From Solirubrobacterales bacterium (GTDB lineage Bacteria; Actinomycetota; Thermoleophilia; Solirubrobacterales; Solirubrobacteraceae): a stretch of DNA of 64,000 nucleotides. This document shows, piece by piece, positions 23,141 to 31,464 of the stretch (its first letter is position 1; each line of letters begins with the position of its first letter). The notes under the pieces were generated by a model that was given only the letters and a program-made list of their open reading frames with translations, made no database searches and was not told the DNA's origin. Location of the stretch: the NCBI GenBank assembly GCA_027449125.1, contig DAIDME010000078.1:45271-109270 (forward strand), written 5' to 3'. The translations under genes and the position numbers were made by a program.

Positions 23141-24112
23141 TCAGCCGGCGGTGATGCGGGCGATCGTCCGCAGGGCCGCGGTGTCCTCAGATGCCGCGCT
23201 CGCTCCGCGGGAGGCCAGCTCCAGGTCGGCGATCAGGCAGACCGCGTCGGCCAGCCGCTCGGGCCCGAGTCGCCTGGCGTCGGCGATCAGCCGGTCGGCC
23301 GCCGCGGGCGGCATCCGTAGCGACGCCCTGACCTCGGCCTGCGAGCGCCCCCGGTCCAGCTCGGCGGCCGCCCGATCAGCCTGGCGCAGCCGCGAGCTCA
23401 TCCAGTAGATCAGCCCAGGCAGCCGCTCGCCCTGCGCGCGCAGCGCCAGCAGCATCCTGGTGGCCGCGGCGCCGTCTCCGGACAGCAGCGCGTCAGCCAG
23501 CGACCAGGCGCGCTGCTGCGCGGATGCGGCGGCCAGCTCGCCAACCACCTCCACGTCCACCACGCTGCCCGACGGACGGTCGAGCGCGAGCTTCTCCAGC
23601 TCGCGCAGCAGCCGCTGCTGGCGCTCACCGACCTGGGCGACGAGCGCCCTGGCCGCCTCCGGGGTCAGCTCCAGACCCAGGCCGCGCGCCTGCGCGACCG
23701 CCCACTTCGGCAGCTCCCACGCTTTCAGTGTCTGCTCGGCCGCCACGTCGCCGCCGGCCGCACGGACGGCCTTGTGCAGGCGCGCCGGCGCCTTCAGGCG
23801 CCCATCCTCACGCGCAAAGAAGCCGACCGTCGTCTCGCCGTCTGACCGCGCGAGCGCCGCCTCGAGCGAGTCCAGCTCGCGGTCCTTCCAGCGCTCCACG
23901 CCGTCAACGATCAGGAACCGCCGGCCGAGCGCGAGGGTCATCGCGTCCAGGGCGCCGGCCACCACGTCGGGGTTCGCGCGCTCGCCCTCGAAGAGCTCGA
24001 GGCCCTGCGCGCCGCCCTCGCGGACCGCCAGGTCGCGCAGGCGCGCGCGGCGCTCGGCGATGCGGCCGTGGTCGTCGCCGTGGATCAGGTATGCGGGCTT
24101 GAAGGCGGGCAC
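23141..24112 (-). CDS. holA: DNA polymerase III delta subunit
   Basis: 323 aa from the GTG at 24112 (VPAFKPAYLIHGDDHGRIAERR). The open frame continues upstream into the neighbour but the family begins here. AAA+-like domains with YLIHGDD at the start, the middle LVAQVGERQQRLLRELEKL helix bundle, and a C-terminal collar domain. Part of the clamp loader that opens the beta clamp. It follows the LOG-like gene by 4 nt and converges on rpsT. Confidence 0.93.
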   Translation of the reverse strand: MPAFKPAYLIHGDDHGRIAERRARLRDLAVREGGAQGLELFEGERANPDVVAGALDAMTLALGRRFLIVDGVERWKDRELDSLEAALARSDGETTVGFFAREDGRLKAPARLHKAVRAAGGDVAAEQTLKAWELPKWAVAQARGLGLELTPEAARALVAQVGERQQRLLRELEKLALDRPSGSVVDVEVVGELAAASAQQRAWSLADALLSGDGAAATRMLLALRAQGERLPGLIYWMSSRLRQADRAAAELDRGRSQAEVRASLRMPPAAADRLIADARRLGPERLADAVCLIADLELASRGASAASEDTAALRTIARITAG

Positions 24113-24116
24113 CGCC

Positions 24117-24599
24117 TCAGCCCTGCTCCGCCGTGCGCCTGCGCGCGGCCGCCAACGCGGCCGCGACCGCGGCCTGTGGGGAGCCCACGGCATCCACACC
24201 CGCGATCTCCCACGTGTGCAGCCCCTGGACGGTGCGGCCGGCCTGCAGGGCGAGCGCGATCTCAGACAGCGTCCCGTAGGCGCCACCCACCGCGACCACA
24301 GCGTCGGCGCTGCGGATGATCAGGCCGTTGCGCAGCTCCCCCAGACCGGTCGGGATCGCCACCGTCACCCACTCGTTCGCGTCGTCGCGGCCGTCGCCCG
24401 GCAGCATGCCGACCACCGTGCCCCCCGCCTGCGCGGCGCCACGGGACGCGGCCGCCATGACGCCGCCGCGCCCGCCGCAGACGAGCACCGCGCCGGCCTC
24501 GCCGAGCAGCCTGCCGACCGCCTCCGCATCGGCCAGATCGCGGGGTGTCGCCTGAGAGGCGCCGATCACCGCCACATAGGGGGCTGCGCCGGCCGGCAC
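24117..24599 (-). CDS. TIGR00725-type LOG-like Rossmann-fold protein
   Basis: 160 aa from a GTG at 24599. Motifs VCGGRGGVMAAASRGA and AVVAVGGAYGTLSEIALAL match the nucleotide-binding site shared with cytokinin-activating LOG enzymes and DprA-like proteins. Members were long mislabelled lysine decarboxylases. The precise substrate for this subfamily is unknown; a nucleotide phosphoribohydrolase activity is the best guess. Lies between leuS and holA, 3 nt from leuS. Confidence 0.85.
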   Translation of the reverse strand: MPAGAAPYVAVIGASQATPRDLADAEAVGRLLGEAGAVLVCGGRGGVMAAASRGAAQAGGTVVGMLPGDGRDDANEWVTVAIPTGLGELRNGLIIRSADAVVAVGGAYGTLSEIALALQAGRTVQGLHTWEIAGVDAVGSPQAAVAAALAAARRRTAEQG

Positions 24600-24602
24600 G
24601 AC

Positions 24603-27110
24603 TCAGCGGACCACGACGTTGACGAGCTTGCCCGGGACGACCACGACCTTGACGACCTCGTGCCCGTCGACGTGCGCCGCCACACCCGGCGCCCCGAGCG
24701 CAAGGCGCTGGAGCTCTTCGCGGTCCGCCGCGCTGGGGGCCTGCAGCCGGCCGCGCACGCGACCGTTTACCTGACAGACCAGCTCGAAGGTCTCAGCCGC
24801 CAGCATCGCCGGGTCCGCCGTCGGCCACGGGTCCTCCCATACGCGCCGGCCGCTGACGAGCTCATAGACCTCGGCGCCGGCATGGGGCGCGAACGGGAAG
24901 AGCAGTGAGGCGGCTGTGGCGACCGCGAAGCGGCGCGCGGCCAGATCGGCGTCGGGCAGGCGGTAGAGCTCGTTGACAAGCTCGATGACCGCCGCGATCG
25001 CGTTGTGGAAGCCGAAGCGGTCGGCGAACTCGCTGCTCACCCGCTCGATCGCCCAATTGGCCTTGCGCACGAGCGTCAGCGCGTCGCCGGTGGGGTCGGC
25101 GGGCTGGGTGATGCCTGAGGCGGCGGCGGTGGCCAGCGGGCCACCGCCGCCAGCGGCCAGCTGCAAGCCCAGCGTGTGCAGGCGCGCGAGCAGCCGGTGC
25201 GTGCCCTGCAGGGCGCTGTCGTTCCAGGCGGCGTCCTGCGCCGGGGGGCCCATGTTCAGGATGTAGGCGCGCACCGCGTCGGCGCCGTAGCGCTCGATCA
25301 GCGGCGTCGGCGAAATCACGTTGCCACGCGACTTGGACATCTTCTGGCCGTCGGGGCCGAGGATCATCCCCTGCGTGAAGAGCGACTGGAAGGGCTCCTG
25401 GACGTCGAGCAGGCCCATGTCGGCGAACACCTTGACGAAGAAGCGGGCGTAGAGCAGGTGCAGGATCGCGTGCTCGACACCACCGATGTACTGGTCGACG
25501 CTCATCCAGCCGCGCAGCACGGACGGGTCCCAGGCGGCGTGATCGTTGCGGGCGTCGCAGTAGCGCAGGAAGTACCAGCTCGAGTCCACGAAGGTGTCCA
25601 TCGTGTCGGTCTCGCGGCGCGCGGGAGCGCCGCACGACGGGCAGGCGGTGGCGACCCACTCCTCGGCGGCCGCCAGCGGCGAGCGCCCGCGCGGCTGGTA
25701 GTCCTCGATCTCGGGCAGCTCCACGGGCAGTTGGTCCTCGGGCACGGGCACCATGCCGCAGCGCTCGCAGTAGACGATCGGAATCGGGCAGCCCCAGTAG
25801 CGCTGGCGAGAGATCAGCCAGTCGCGCAGGCGGAAGCTGACGGCGGCACGTCCGATCCGCTCGCGCTCGAGCCAGGCGACGATCCGCTCGAAGCCCTCGT
25901 GCGGGGTGAGGCCGTCAAACTCGCCGGAATTGACGAGCACCGCATCGTCGGCCTTCGTTACGTACGCCTCACCGGCGGGCGGCGCCGAGCCGTCCGCCGG
26001 TGCGATCACGTGGCGGATCGGCAGGTCATAGGCACTCGCAAAGGCGTGGTCGCGCTCGTCGTGGGCGGGTACCGCCATGATCGCGCCGGTGCCGTACTCC
26101 ATCAGCACGTAGTCGGCGACCCACATCGGGATCTCCTCGCCGGTCACCGGGTTGGTGACCGTCTGACCGAGGAAGACGCCGGTCTTGGTCTTCTCCTGGT
26201 CGCCGCGCTCCTGGGCCGATTCGGTCAGCGCGTGGTTGACGTAGGCGCGCACCTGCGCCTCGCCCGGCGTGCCGGCGGCGAGCTTGAGGACGTCCGGGTG
26301 CTCGGGCGCCATCACGAAGAATGTCGCCCCGAACAGCGTGTCAGGGCGGGTCGTGAAGACGGGGTAGCTGGTGTCGAGGGCGCGGCAGTGGAACCGGACC
26401 TCGGCGCCGGAGCTGCGTCCGATCCAGTTGCGCTGCATCGTCTTGACGTGCTCGGGCCAGTCGATCGTCTCCAGGTCGTCCAGCAGGCGCTGCGCGTAGT
26501 CGGTGATGCCCAGGAACCACTGCTCGAGCTGGCGCAGCTCGACCTCGGCGCCGCAGCGCTCGCAGTGGCCGTCCACCACCTGCTCGTTGGCGAGCACGGT
26601 CTGGTCGTTGGGGCACCAGTTGACGGCCGACTCGCGGCGGGTCGCGAGCCCGCGCTCGTAGAGCTTCAGGAAGATCCACTGGGTCCAGCGGTAGTAGGAG
26701 GGCTCGTGGCTTGCGATCTCACGGGACCAGTCGATCGAGACGCCCCAGGCGCGGAAGGCACGCCGGAAGGCGTCGATCGAGCGCTCGGTCGCCACGCGCG
26801 GGTGCACGCCGGTCTTGATCGCGTTGTTCTCGGCGGGCAGGCCGAAGGAGTCGTAGCCCATCGGGTGCAGCACGCGGTGGCCGGTACGGCGCTTGTGGTG
26901 CGCGATCGCGTCGCCCACGGCGTAGTTCTTCATGTGGCCGACGTGCGGCTCGCCGCTGGGATAGGGCAGCATCTCCACCACGTAGGACTTCCTGCGGGCG
27001 TCCTGCGTGCTCGGATCGGGCTCGTTGGCCACCTCCCAGGTGCGCTCGGCCGCCCACACGCCCTGCCACTTGGCCTCGATCGCGCGGGGGTCGTAGCGGT
27101 GCTCGTCCAT
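24603..27110 (-). CDS. leuS: Leucyl-tRNA synthetase
   Basis: 835 aa from the ATG at 27110 ([16 protein letters not shown]). Class I enzyme: HIGH-type motif as HVGH in [15 protein letters not shown], and KMSKSRGNV. The CP1 editing domain with [12 protein letters not shown] and the zinc-like Cys pairs (CERCG, CPSCG) are present, followed by the anticodon domain. Charges tRNA-Leu and edits mischarged tRNA. The tRNA-Ala gene lies just upstream on the other strand. Confidence 0.97.
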   Translation of the reverse strand: MDEHRYDPRAIEAKWQGVWAAERTWEVANEPDPSTQDARRKSYVVEMLPYPSGEPHVGHMKNYAVGDAIAHHKRRTGHRVLHPMGYDSFGLPAENNAIKTGVHPRVATERSIDAFRRAFRAWGVSIDWSREIASHEPSYYRWTQWIFLKLYERGLATRRESAVNWCPNDQTVLANEQVVDGHCERCGAEVELRQLEQWFLGITDYAQRLLDDLETIDWPEHVKTMQRNWIGRSSGAEVRFHCRALDTSYPVFTTRPDTLFGATFFVMAPEHPDVLKLAAGTPGEAQVRAYVNHALTESAQERGDQEKTKTGVFLGQTVTNPVTGEEIPMWVADYVLMEYGTGAIMAVPAHDERDHAFASAYDLPIRHVIAPADGSAPPAGEAYVTKADDAVLVNSGEFDGLTPHEGFERIVAWLERERIGRAAVSFRLRDWLISRQRYWGCPIPIVYCERCGMVPVPEDQLPVELPEIEDYQPRGRSPLAAAEEWVATACPSCGAPARRETDTMDTFVDSSWYFLRYCDARNDHAAWDPSVLRGWMSVDQYIGGVEHAILHLLYARFFVKVFADMGLLDVQEPFQSLFTQGMILGPDGQKMSKSRGNVISPTPLIERYGADAVRAYILNMGPPAQDAAWNDSALQGTHRLLARLHTLGLQLAAGGGGPLATAAASGITQPADPTGDALTLVRKANWAIERVSSEFADRFGFHNAIAAVIELVNELYRLPDADLAARRFAVATAASLLFPFAPHAGAEVYELVSGRRVWEDPWPTADPAMLAAETFELVCQVNGRVRGRLQAPSAADREELQRLALGAPGVAAHVDGHEVVKVVVVPGKLVNVVVR

Positions 27111-27174
27111 CCTGGGCGTGAGGTTAGAGATTCGGCGTGGCACAGGCAGGCATGTACTACCCTGTGGTTCTCGC

Positions 27175-27244
<70 letters not shown>

Positions 27245-27247
<3 letters not shown>

Positions 27248-27325
27248 CTCCACGCGTCTTACTCGAACCCTTGACATGACGGATGAGGGTTTGAGTGGGG
27301 CGCTTTTGCGTTCCAGTGCGCGCCT
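27245..27325 (+). repeat. Left copy of ~80-bp imperfect direct repeat with hairpin
   Basis: Starts with the last three bases of tRNA-Ala. The first 26 nt (27245-27270) are identical to 29717-29742; the rest is about 75 % alike by eye. It contains a hairpin with arms ACTCGAACCCT (27261-27271) and AGGGTTTGAGT (27286-27296), 11 pairs with one G-T and a 14-nt loop. This copy may act as the tRNA terminator. Confidence 0.85.
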
Positions 27326-27444
27326 AGCCGGTTGTGGTGCAAGAGGTGTGGTGGCCCGTTTGGCCGGAGCATCGTCGTCCCTGTCCGCTGGTTGTGGGTG
27401 ACGCCTGCGGGCAGACGGCGGTACCGATGTGACACCACGAGAGG

Positions 27445-27460
27445 TACCATCGCTGTATGG
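27445..27460 (+). promoter_or_regulatory. TACCAT-N6-ATGG element at the antitoxin start
   Basis: TACCATCGCTGTATGG: a -10-like TACCAT six nt before the ATG at 27457, with CCAT and ATGG forming an inverted repeat over the start codon. GGTACC occurs at 27420 and again at 27443, 23 bp apart. Almost the same arrangement precedes the antitoxin at 31261. Probably a leaderless, autoregulated promoter. Confidence 0.5.
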
Positions 27461-27732
27461 CGATGAATCTGCGGCTAGGTCCAGATGCTGAGGAGGCTGT
27501 GCGCCGTGAGGCGAAGCGTGCCGGGCGCTCGCAGCAGGACGTGATCCGGGAAGCCATCAGCCGTCATCTTGGTCTGGCGCCTGGGGACAGTCCTGGGGGC
27601 GACCTCAGCATGCTGGTCTCGACGGGCACGGTTCGTGCTCCGAGGACGTCGTACCGGAGAGTGAGCAAGCGAGTGAGCCTGCCGCCGGGGGTGACCAGCG
27701 CCGGCCTGCTCGACCGGGACGACCGGATCTGA
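27457..27732 (+). CDS. Ribbon-helix-helix antitoxin (VapB-like)
   Basis: 91 aa. The N-terminal RHH fold (MNLRLGPDAEEAVRREAKRA then GRSQQDVIREAISRHLG) is followed by a toxin-neutralising tail rich in Ser, Arg and Asp. A second ATG lies 6 nt downstream. The vapC frame starts at 27734, immediately after its stop. The toxin carries an in-frame stop, so this antitoxin may be an orphan or may still counter a related toxin. Confidence 0.85.
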   Translation: MAMNLRLGPDAEEAVRREAKRAGRSQQDVIREAISRHLGLAPGDSPGGDLSMLVSTGTVRAPRTSYRRVSKRVSLPPGVTSAGLLDRDDRI

Positions 27733-27733
27733 T

Positions 27734-28150
27734 GTGCGCGTCTACGTCGACAGCAGCGCGCTGATCAAGCGGTCTCTACAGGAAGCCGAGTCCGACGCCG
27801 TGGAGGAGGCGTTTGACCGCTACGTCGGGCAGGATGCCGTGATCATCTCGTCCTGACTGGCCTGGATCGAGGTCAGTCGAGCGCTCCGATCCCGTCTCGA
27901 TGGCGGTCCGTACTCTGAAGATGAGATTCTCGATGCCGTCGAGGGCGCGCTTTCCGGCGTCGCCGAGCGAGTGATCACTGAGGACGTGATCGGCCTCGCG
28001 CGGCGGGTCGCTCCCCCTCAGCTGCGTAGCCTCGACGCGATTCATCTTGCTACCGCGATCCTGCTCGACGTCGACGAGGTCGTGGCCTACGACGATCGGC
28101 TGATCGACGCCTGCCGCCACAACGGACTGGTGACCGTGGCGCCAGGCCGC
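27734..28150 (+). pseudogene. VapC PIN-domain toxin with one in-frame TGA
   Basis: GTG start 2 nt after the antitoxin stop. The frame reads VRVYVDSSALIKR (catalytic Asp-6), then TGA at 27854-27856 in SS-stop-LAWIEVSRAL, where the family has a variable residue before a conserved Leu and Glu. The remainder is intact: SLDAIHLATA and VVAYDDRLIDACR hold the later acidic residues, ending at GLVTVAPGR. There is no normal stop here; the frame runs on into the serine hydrolase. Either a nonsense mutation or a readthrough site (TGA-C context). Confidence 0.85.
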
Positions 28151-29101
28151 CGCCCGCGGAGCGGTGGCCGACGATCAGGCTCGACCGTTACAGACGTCAC
28201 CAGCGTCTTTGATCGGCTCGGTGTGAGCGGCGCTGCATACGCCGTGCCGGTAACCGGCGGTTCGGGACAGGGCGTTCACGCCGACGATCTCATGACGCCA
28301 GCTTCGGTGATGAAAGTCCAGGTCGCTCTGGCCGTGGAGAACGCGATCGCAGCCGGAGCAATCGACGGCCAGACCCGCCGCACCTTGCGCAGCCAGAGCA
28401 GGACGCCCGGTCCAGTTGGACTCTCGCTCATGCAAGACGAGGTATCGATGTCGGTGCGTGACCTGGTAGTCGCGATGCTGACCGTAAGCGACAACGTGGC
28501 GACCGACGAGCTGATCGCCGCCGTCGGCCTTGACCAGATCAACGACACCACCCGCCAGCTCGGCATGACCCGAACCAAGGTCACCAACGACCTGCAAGAC
28601 ATGCTGGATGACATCGCCCGCGACGCCGGGTTCGATGATTACCGTCGCTTGATAAGCCACGACCCCGCCGTTGCCGGTCCGCCATCCGAACGGGACCTGC
28701 GCCACCGCATCGCCGCCAGCGCTGCGTTAGACCCAAACCGCGGATCTCGTACAACAGCGAGGGAGACGGTGACGTTGCTGCAGACGATCTGGACGGATCG
28801 CGCCGGCACGCCTGAGGCGTGTGCGGCGGTACGCCGCACGATGGGCCATCAACTGACACGCCACCGGATCGCCTCCGGCTTCGACGTGCCCGTCACGGTG
28901 GCCGCCAAGAGCGGCGGCCTCATGGGGATAGTGCGCAACGAGGCCGGGGTCGTCACCTTCCCGGACGGCAGCGCGTACGCGGTAGCGGTGTTCACACGCA
29001 GCGGCCCCGACGCGCGCAACGCCGCAGAGATCGACGCAAGCATCGGAGCGATCGCACGCCTTCTGATCGATCAGCTACGAACGCAGCCGACCGACGATTA
29101 G
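28136..29101 (+). CDS. Class A beta-lactamase-like serine hydrolase
   Basis: About 321 aa from the GTG at 28136; GTGs at 28130 and 28223 are alternatives and no ATG fits. Motifs in order: SVMK (nucleophile Ser near residue 57), SDN in VSDNVATDELI, and KSG in AAKSGGLMG, the three penicillin-recognising motifs. No signal peptide or lipobox, so a periplasmic role is doubtful unless the N-terminus was lost. Its frame is continuous with the vapC C-terminus through an Arg/Gly/Ser-rich linker. It could be a true lactamase, an esterase or an inactive homologue. Confidence 0.75.
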   Translation: MAPGRRPRSGGRRSGSTVTDVTSVFDRLGVSGAAYAVPVTGGSGQGVHADDLMTPASVMKVQVALAVENAIAAGAIDGQTRRTLRSQSRTPGPVGLSLMQDEVSMSVRDLVVAMLTVSDNVATDELIAAVGLDQINDTTRQLGMTRTKVTNDLQDMLDDIARDAGFDDYRRLISHDPAVAGPPSERDLRHRIAASAALDPNRGSRTTARETVTLLQTIWTDRAGTPEACAAVRRTMGHQLTRHRIASGFDVPVTVAAKSGGLMGIVRNEAGVVTFPDGSAYAVAVFTRSGPDARNAAEIDASIGAIARLLIDQLRTQPTDD

Positions 29102-29150
29102 CCGTGCGGCCGCGCCCGAGTTTGAGAACTCTCTACGTACGTCCATCGAA

Positions 29151-29714
29151 GTGACCATCGACGCCGAGCAGGCCCGCTACGACGCCGCCTCCGACGGCTG
29201 CTTCCCACCGATCACCAACGACACCACGCTCACCGACACCGAGGTGCTGACCGCCTACCGCTACCAACCAAAGCTCAAAAAGCGACACCACGAGCTCAAG
29301 TCAGTCCAGAACGCCGCGCCGGTCACACTCAAGAGCCCGTTCCGGATCGAGGCGCTGTTCGCCTGCCAGTTCATCGCGCAGCTCATCAACTGCCTGATCG
29401 AACGCGAGCTGCTACGAGCGATGGCACGCCGCCAGATCCGCGAGCTGCCGCTCTACCACGAGCAACGCGCCTGCACCGCACCGACCACCGTCCGCGTCTA
29501 CGAACAGTTCGCCGGCGTCCAACGCCACAAGCTCACCAGCCACGGCCAGCACCTTCAGACCTTCGAGCCCGACCTCACCGAGCTACAGCGACAACTGGCC
29601 GACCTCCTCGGCGTTCCCACCAGCGCCTACGCCAGCGGCCCGCTCAGCTCACCGAGCCGCTTCACCAAGGGGGAGGGATATCGCCTCACAGACCTGCGGG
29701 AAAGAGCGAGTTGA
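29151..29714 (+). pseudogene. IS1634-family transposase, C-terminal remnant
   Basis: 187 codons from a GTG. Matches the C-terminal third of IS1634/IS4-type DDE transposases: ARYDAASDGCFPPITND, DTEVLTAYRYQPKLKKRHH with the Y-2-R-3-E-like box, and the terminal LTELQRQLADLLGVP. The N-terminal two thirds, including the first catalytic Asp residues, are absent. It ends 2 nt before the right repeat. It probably helped bring in or reshape the islet. Confidence 0.82.
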
Positions 29715-29716
29715 GA

Positions 29717-29797
29717 CCACTCCACGCGTCTTACTCGAACCCTCGACACTGTGCATGAGGGTTTGAGTGGGACGCTTGCTCGCGTTCTGGCGCTGGC
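29717..29797 (+). repeat. Right copy of ~80-bp imperfect direct repeat with hairpin
   Basis: Exactly 2,472 bp from the left copy. Hairpin arms ACTCGAACCCT (29733-29743) and AGGGTTTGAGT (29758-29768) are identical to the left copy and the 14-nt loop length is kept although its sequence differs. Similarity continues past the hairpin (CGCTT...CGCGTTC...). Lies between the transposase remnant and the epoxide hydrolase remnant. Confidence 0.85.
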
Positions 29798-29835
29798 CTT
29801 GGATGCGGTGTCGCTCGATGGCGAGCGTCTCACCG

Positions 29836-30318
29836 AACGTTGACAGAGAGGGCTTCGCCCTCTACACCGGCGAGGTCGGCGGGTCAAACCACCTCCATGG
29901 CACGAAGCCCGAGACGGTCGGAGTCGCCCCGGCGGACTCTCCCGCTGGCCAGGAAGCCTGGATCTACGAGAAGTTCCAGTCCAAGACCGACGACGACGGA
30001 CTCGCCGATGACGCCATCAGCATTGAGGACATGCTCGGCGCGATATCCCTCTACTGGTTCACCAACAGCGCAGCTTCGTCCGGCCGCATCTACTGGGAGA
30101 ACGGCTCGCGCACCTTCGCCGGTCCGAAGCTGACGCTTCCGGTCGCGGTGACCGTCTTCCCGAGGGACATCCCACGCCGGCCACGAAGCTGGATCGAAGG
30201 CACCTACACCAACCTGATCCACTACGGCGAAGCCGACAAGGGCGGGCACTTCGCGACCCTGGAACAGCCCGAGACCCTGGTCAGCGAAAGCAGTGCCGGC
30301 CTGCGCACCTTGCGTTGA
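29836..30318 (+). pseudogene. Epoxide hydrolase, C-terminal remnant
   Basis: About 160 codons. Matches the C-terminal half of EHN-type alpha/beta-hydrolase epoxide hydrolases: KPETVGVAPADSPAGQEAWI, AISLYWFTNSAASSGRIYWE and GGHFATLEQPETLV, the last with the catalytic His. The N-terminal half with the nucleophile Asp and oxyanion hole is missing. The truncation point lies close to the right repeat, so the deletion is likely linked to the islet's arrival. Confidence 0.83.
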
Positions 30319-30503
30319 CACCAACGCGATCTGCGCTCTGCTAGACAGGATCGAACGGCCGGTTGTCCGGCGGCTGGGTGAAGGTGGTCGGCGATCCCGC
30401 GCATCTTGCGTGGGTTGCCGGGCTGAGCCCCGGCCGGGTCGGTTGAGGGCAGCCCGTTCACCGCCTCCAAGGTCACTTCCTCCTCCGGCTGAAGCGTGGA
30501 GCC

Positions 30504-30842
30504 TCATCCGACGAATCCGAGGTAGGCGGTCGCAGCCTCGCGGACCTTCGCCAGCACCGTGGGCGTGACGTAGCCGCATCGCTGGCGCAGGTTGCGTCGG
30601 TGGACCGTCACGATCTTGTCTACCTGGATCATGGACGGCTGGATGAGCCCGGTCTGCTTGCTCGCCTGGATCGGGATGCGGGTGAACGCCGCGGTCTGAT
30701 CCGTGGTCACGAGCAGCACGGTCACGAAATCGAAGTCAGAGAAGACATCGCTGGTGATGACGAGCACGGGGCGGGGCTTGGTGGTCAAGGCGCCGCCACC
30801 GCCGGCCAGCGTCCACAGCTCCCCCCGCTTCGGCTCGACCAT
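30504..30842 (-). CDS. MazF/PemK-family endoribonuclease toxin
   Basis: 112 aa from the ATG at 30842. VEPKRGELWTL at the N-terminus, KPRPVLVITSD with the conserved Arg-Pro, VLLVTTDQT, and QPSMIQVDKIVTV match the MazF fold. Predicted sequence-specific mRNA interferase. The start overlaps the antitoxin stop by 1 nt (TGATG). Intact, so likely functional. Confidence 0.92.
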   Translation of the reverse strand: MVEPKRGELWTLAGGGGALTTKPRPVLVITSDVFSDFDFVTVLLVTTDQTAAFTRIPIQASKQTGLIQPSMIQVDKIVTVHRRNLRQRCGYVTPTVLAKVREAATAYLGFVG

Positions 30843-31045
30843 CAATGCTCGGCCAGCGTTTCAGCCTGGATCTCGTCAAGGAACTCTGCCATGCCGGCAC
30901 GGCCGTCTGCTGCGTTCAGTGCCGTCGCCTCCTGCCTGATCCGTTGGACGAACTCGGCACTGGTCAGGTCCGGCACCCAGTAGCGGACCTCCTTGTACCC
31001 GCGCTCCCTCATCCTTGCTCGATATTCGGCCACGCGATTTGTCAT
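30842..31045 (-). CDS. MazE-like antitoxin, DUF3018 type
   Basis: 67 aa. The motif RERGYKEVRYWVPDLTSAEF is the DUF3018 signature commonly found before mazF in actinobacteria. A Glu/Asp-rich C-terminus (AEFLDEIQAETLAEH) probably occupies the toxin. It precedes mazF with a 1-nt overlap. An 8-bp inverted repeat covers its promoter region. Confidence 0.88.
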   Translation of the reverse strand: MTNRVAEYRARMRERGYKEVRYWVPDLTSAEFVQRIRQEATALNAADGRAGMAEFLDEIQAETLAEH

Positions 31046-31051
31046 ACCATC

Positions 31052-31087
31052 ATGTTACGCCTAACTGAGCCGTGTTGCACGTAACAT
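31052..31087 (-). promoter_or_regulatory. Inverted-repeat operator of the mazEF-like operon
   Basis: Perfect 8-bp arms ATGTTACG (31052-31059) and CGTAACAT (31080-31087) with a 20-bp spacer, 7 nt from the antitoxin ATG at 31045. The start-proximal arm contains TAACAT, a plausible -10 box read leftward, so binding of the antitoxin or complex would block the promoter and transcription would begin at or next to the start codon. Confidence 0.55.
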
Positions 31088-31174
31088 CCCTTCGCCCCCT
31101 AGCCCAAGGAGGTGAGCCAGGTCCGGCCGACCTCGACCGCTCGAAGCTCTGGAACCGGGGTGAGCCTGCAGCGA

Positions 31175-31211
31175 GGGCCGGTTCGAGCAGGGCACTCGCT
31201 CGAACCGGCCC
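31175..31211. repeat. Perfect 14-bp inverted repeat (hairpin)
   Basis: Arms GGGCCGGTTCGAGC (31175-31188) and GCTCGAACCGGCCC (31198-31211), 9-nt loop. No T-tract follows on either side, so it is not a textbook terminator. It sits in the 215-bp gap between the divergent mazEF and vapBC modules, downstream of an AAGGAGGTGA Shine-Dalgarno-like string at 31108 that has no convincing gene after it. Confidence 0.8.
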
Positions 31212-31248
31212 AGCCTTCGCGGCCCCGCGGCGAGCGGCCGCTCATGTG

Positions 31249-31264
31249 TACCATTGGTGTATGG
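31249..31264 (+). promoter_or_regulatory. TACCAT-N6-ATGG element at the vapB start
   Basis: TACCATTGGTGTATGG: TACCAT six nt before the ATG at 31261, with CCAT/ATGG arms. Same spacing and nearly the same sequence as at 27445. No Shine-Dalgarno is present at a normal distance, so a leaderless transcript is likely. Confidence 0.5.
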
Positions 31265-31464
31265 CACGCACCAACATCGACATCGACGACGTGGCGTGCG
31301 ACACGGTGATGCGTCGTTATCACCTCGCCAGCAAGCGAGACGCGGTCAACTTCGCCCTGCGGACCGTGGCTTCCGAAGCTCTCGACCTCGACCGGGCACG
31401 CGGCCTGCGCGGATCAGGGTGGGAGGGTGACCTCGACGAGCTGCGCGCCAGCCGAGCCGGATGA
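31261..31464 (+). CDS. vapB: VapB-family antitoxin
   Basis: 67 aa from the ATG at 31261; upstream in-frame codons lack family resemblance. MARTNIDIDDVACDTVMRRY and SKRDAVNFALRTVA are typical of the VapB (PF09957-like) RHH antitoxins; the tail GWEGDLDELRAS is the usual toxin-binding end. Overlaps vapC by 4 nt. Expected to neutralise the toxin and repress the operon. Confidence 0.9.
   Translation: MARTNIDIDDVACDTVMRRYHLASKRDAVNFALRTVASEALDLDRARGLRGSGWEGDLDELRASRAG

Noticed and set aside
27971..29101. 376-aa protein starting inside vapC as a single intact gene
   Set aside because: Its first ~60 residues are the C-terminal half of the PIN domain, so the GTG at 27971 is an internal codon of vapC, not a natural start.
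30319..30503. Possible small gene between the epoxide hydrolase remnant and mazF
   Set aside because: No frame with a start, SD or recognisable motif; left as plain intergenic DNA.
31112..31309. 65-codon frame after the AAGGAGGTGA string
   Set aside because: Reads through the perfect hairpin and into vapB in another frame, with no protein-like pattern.
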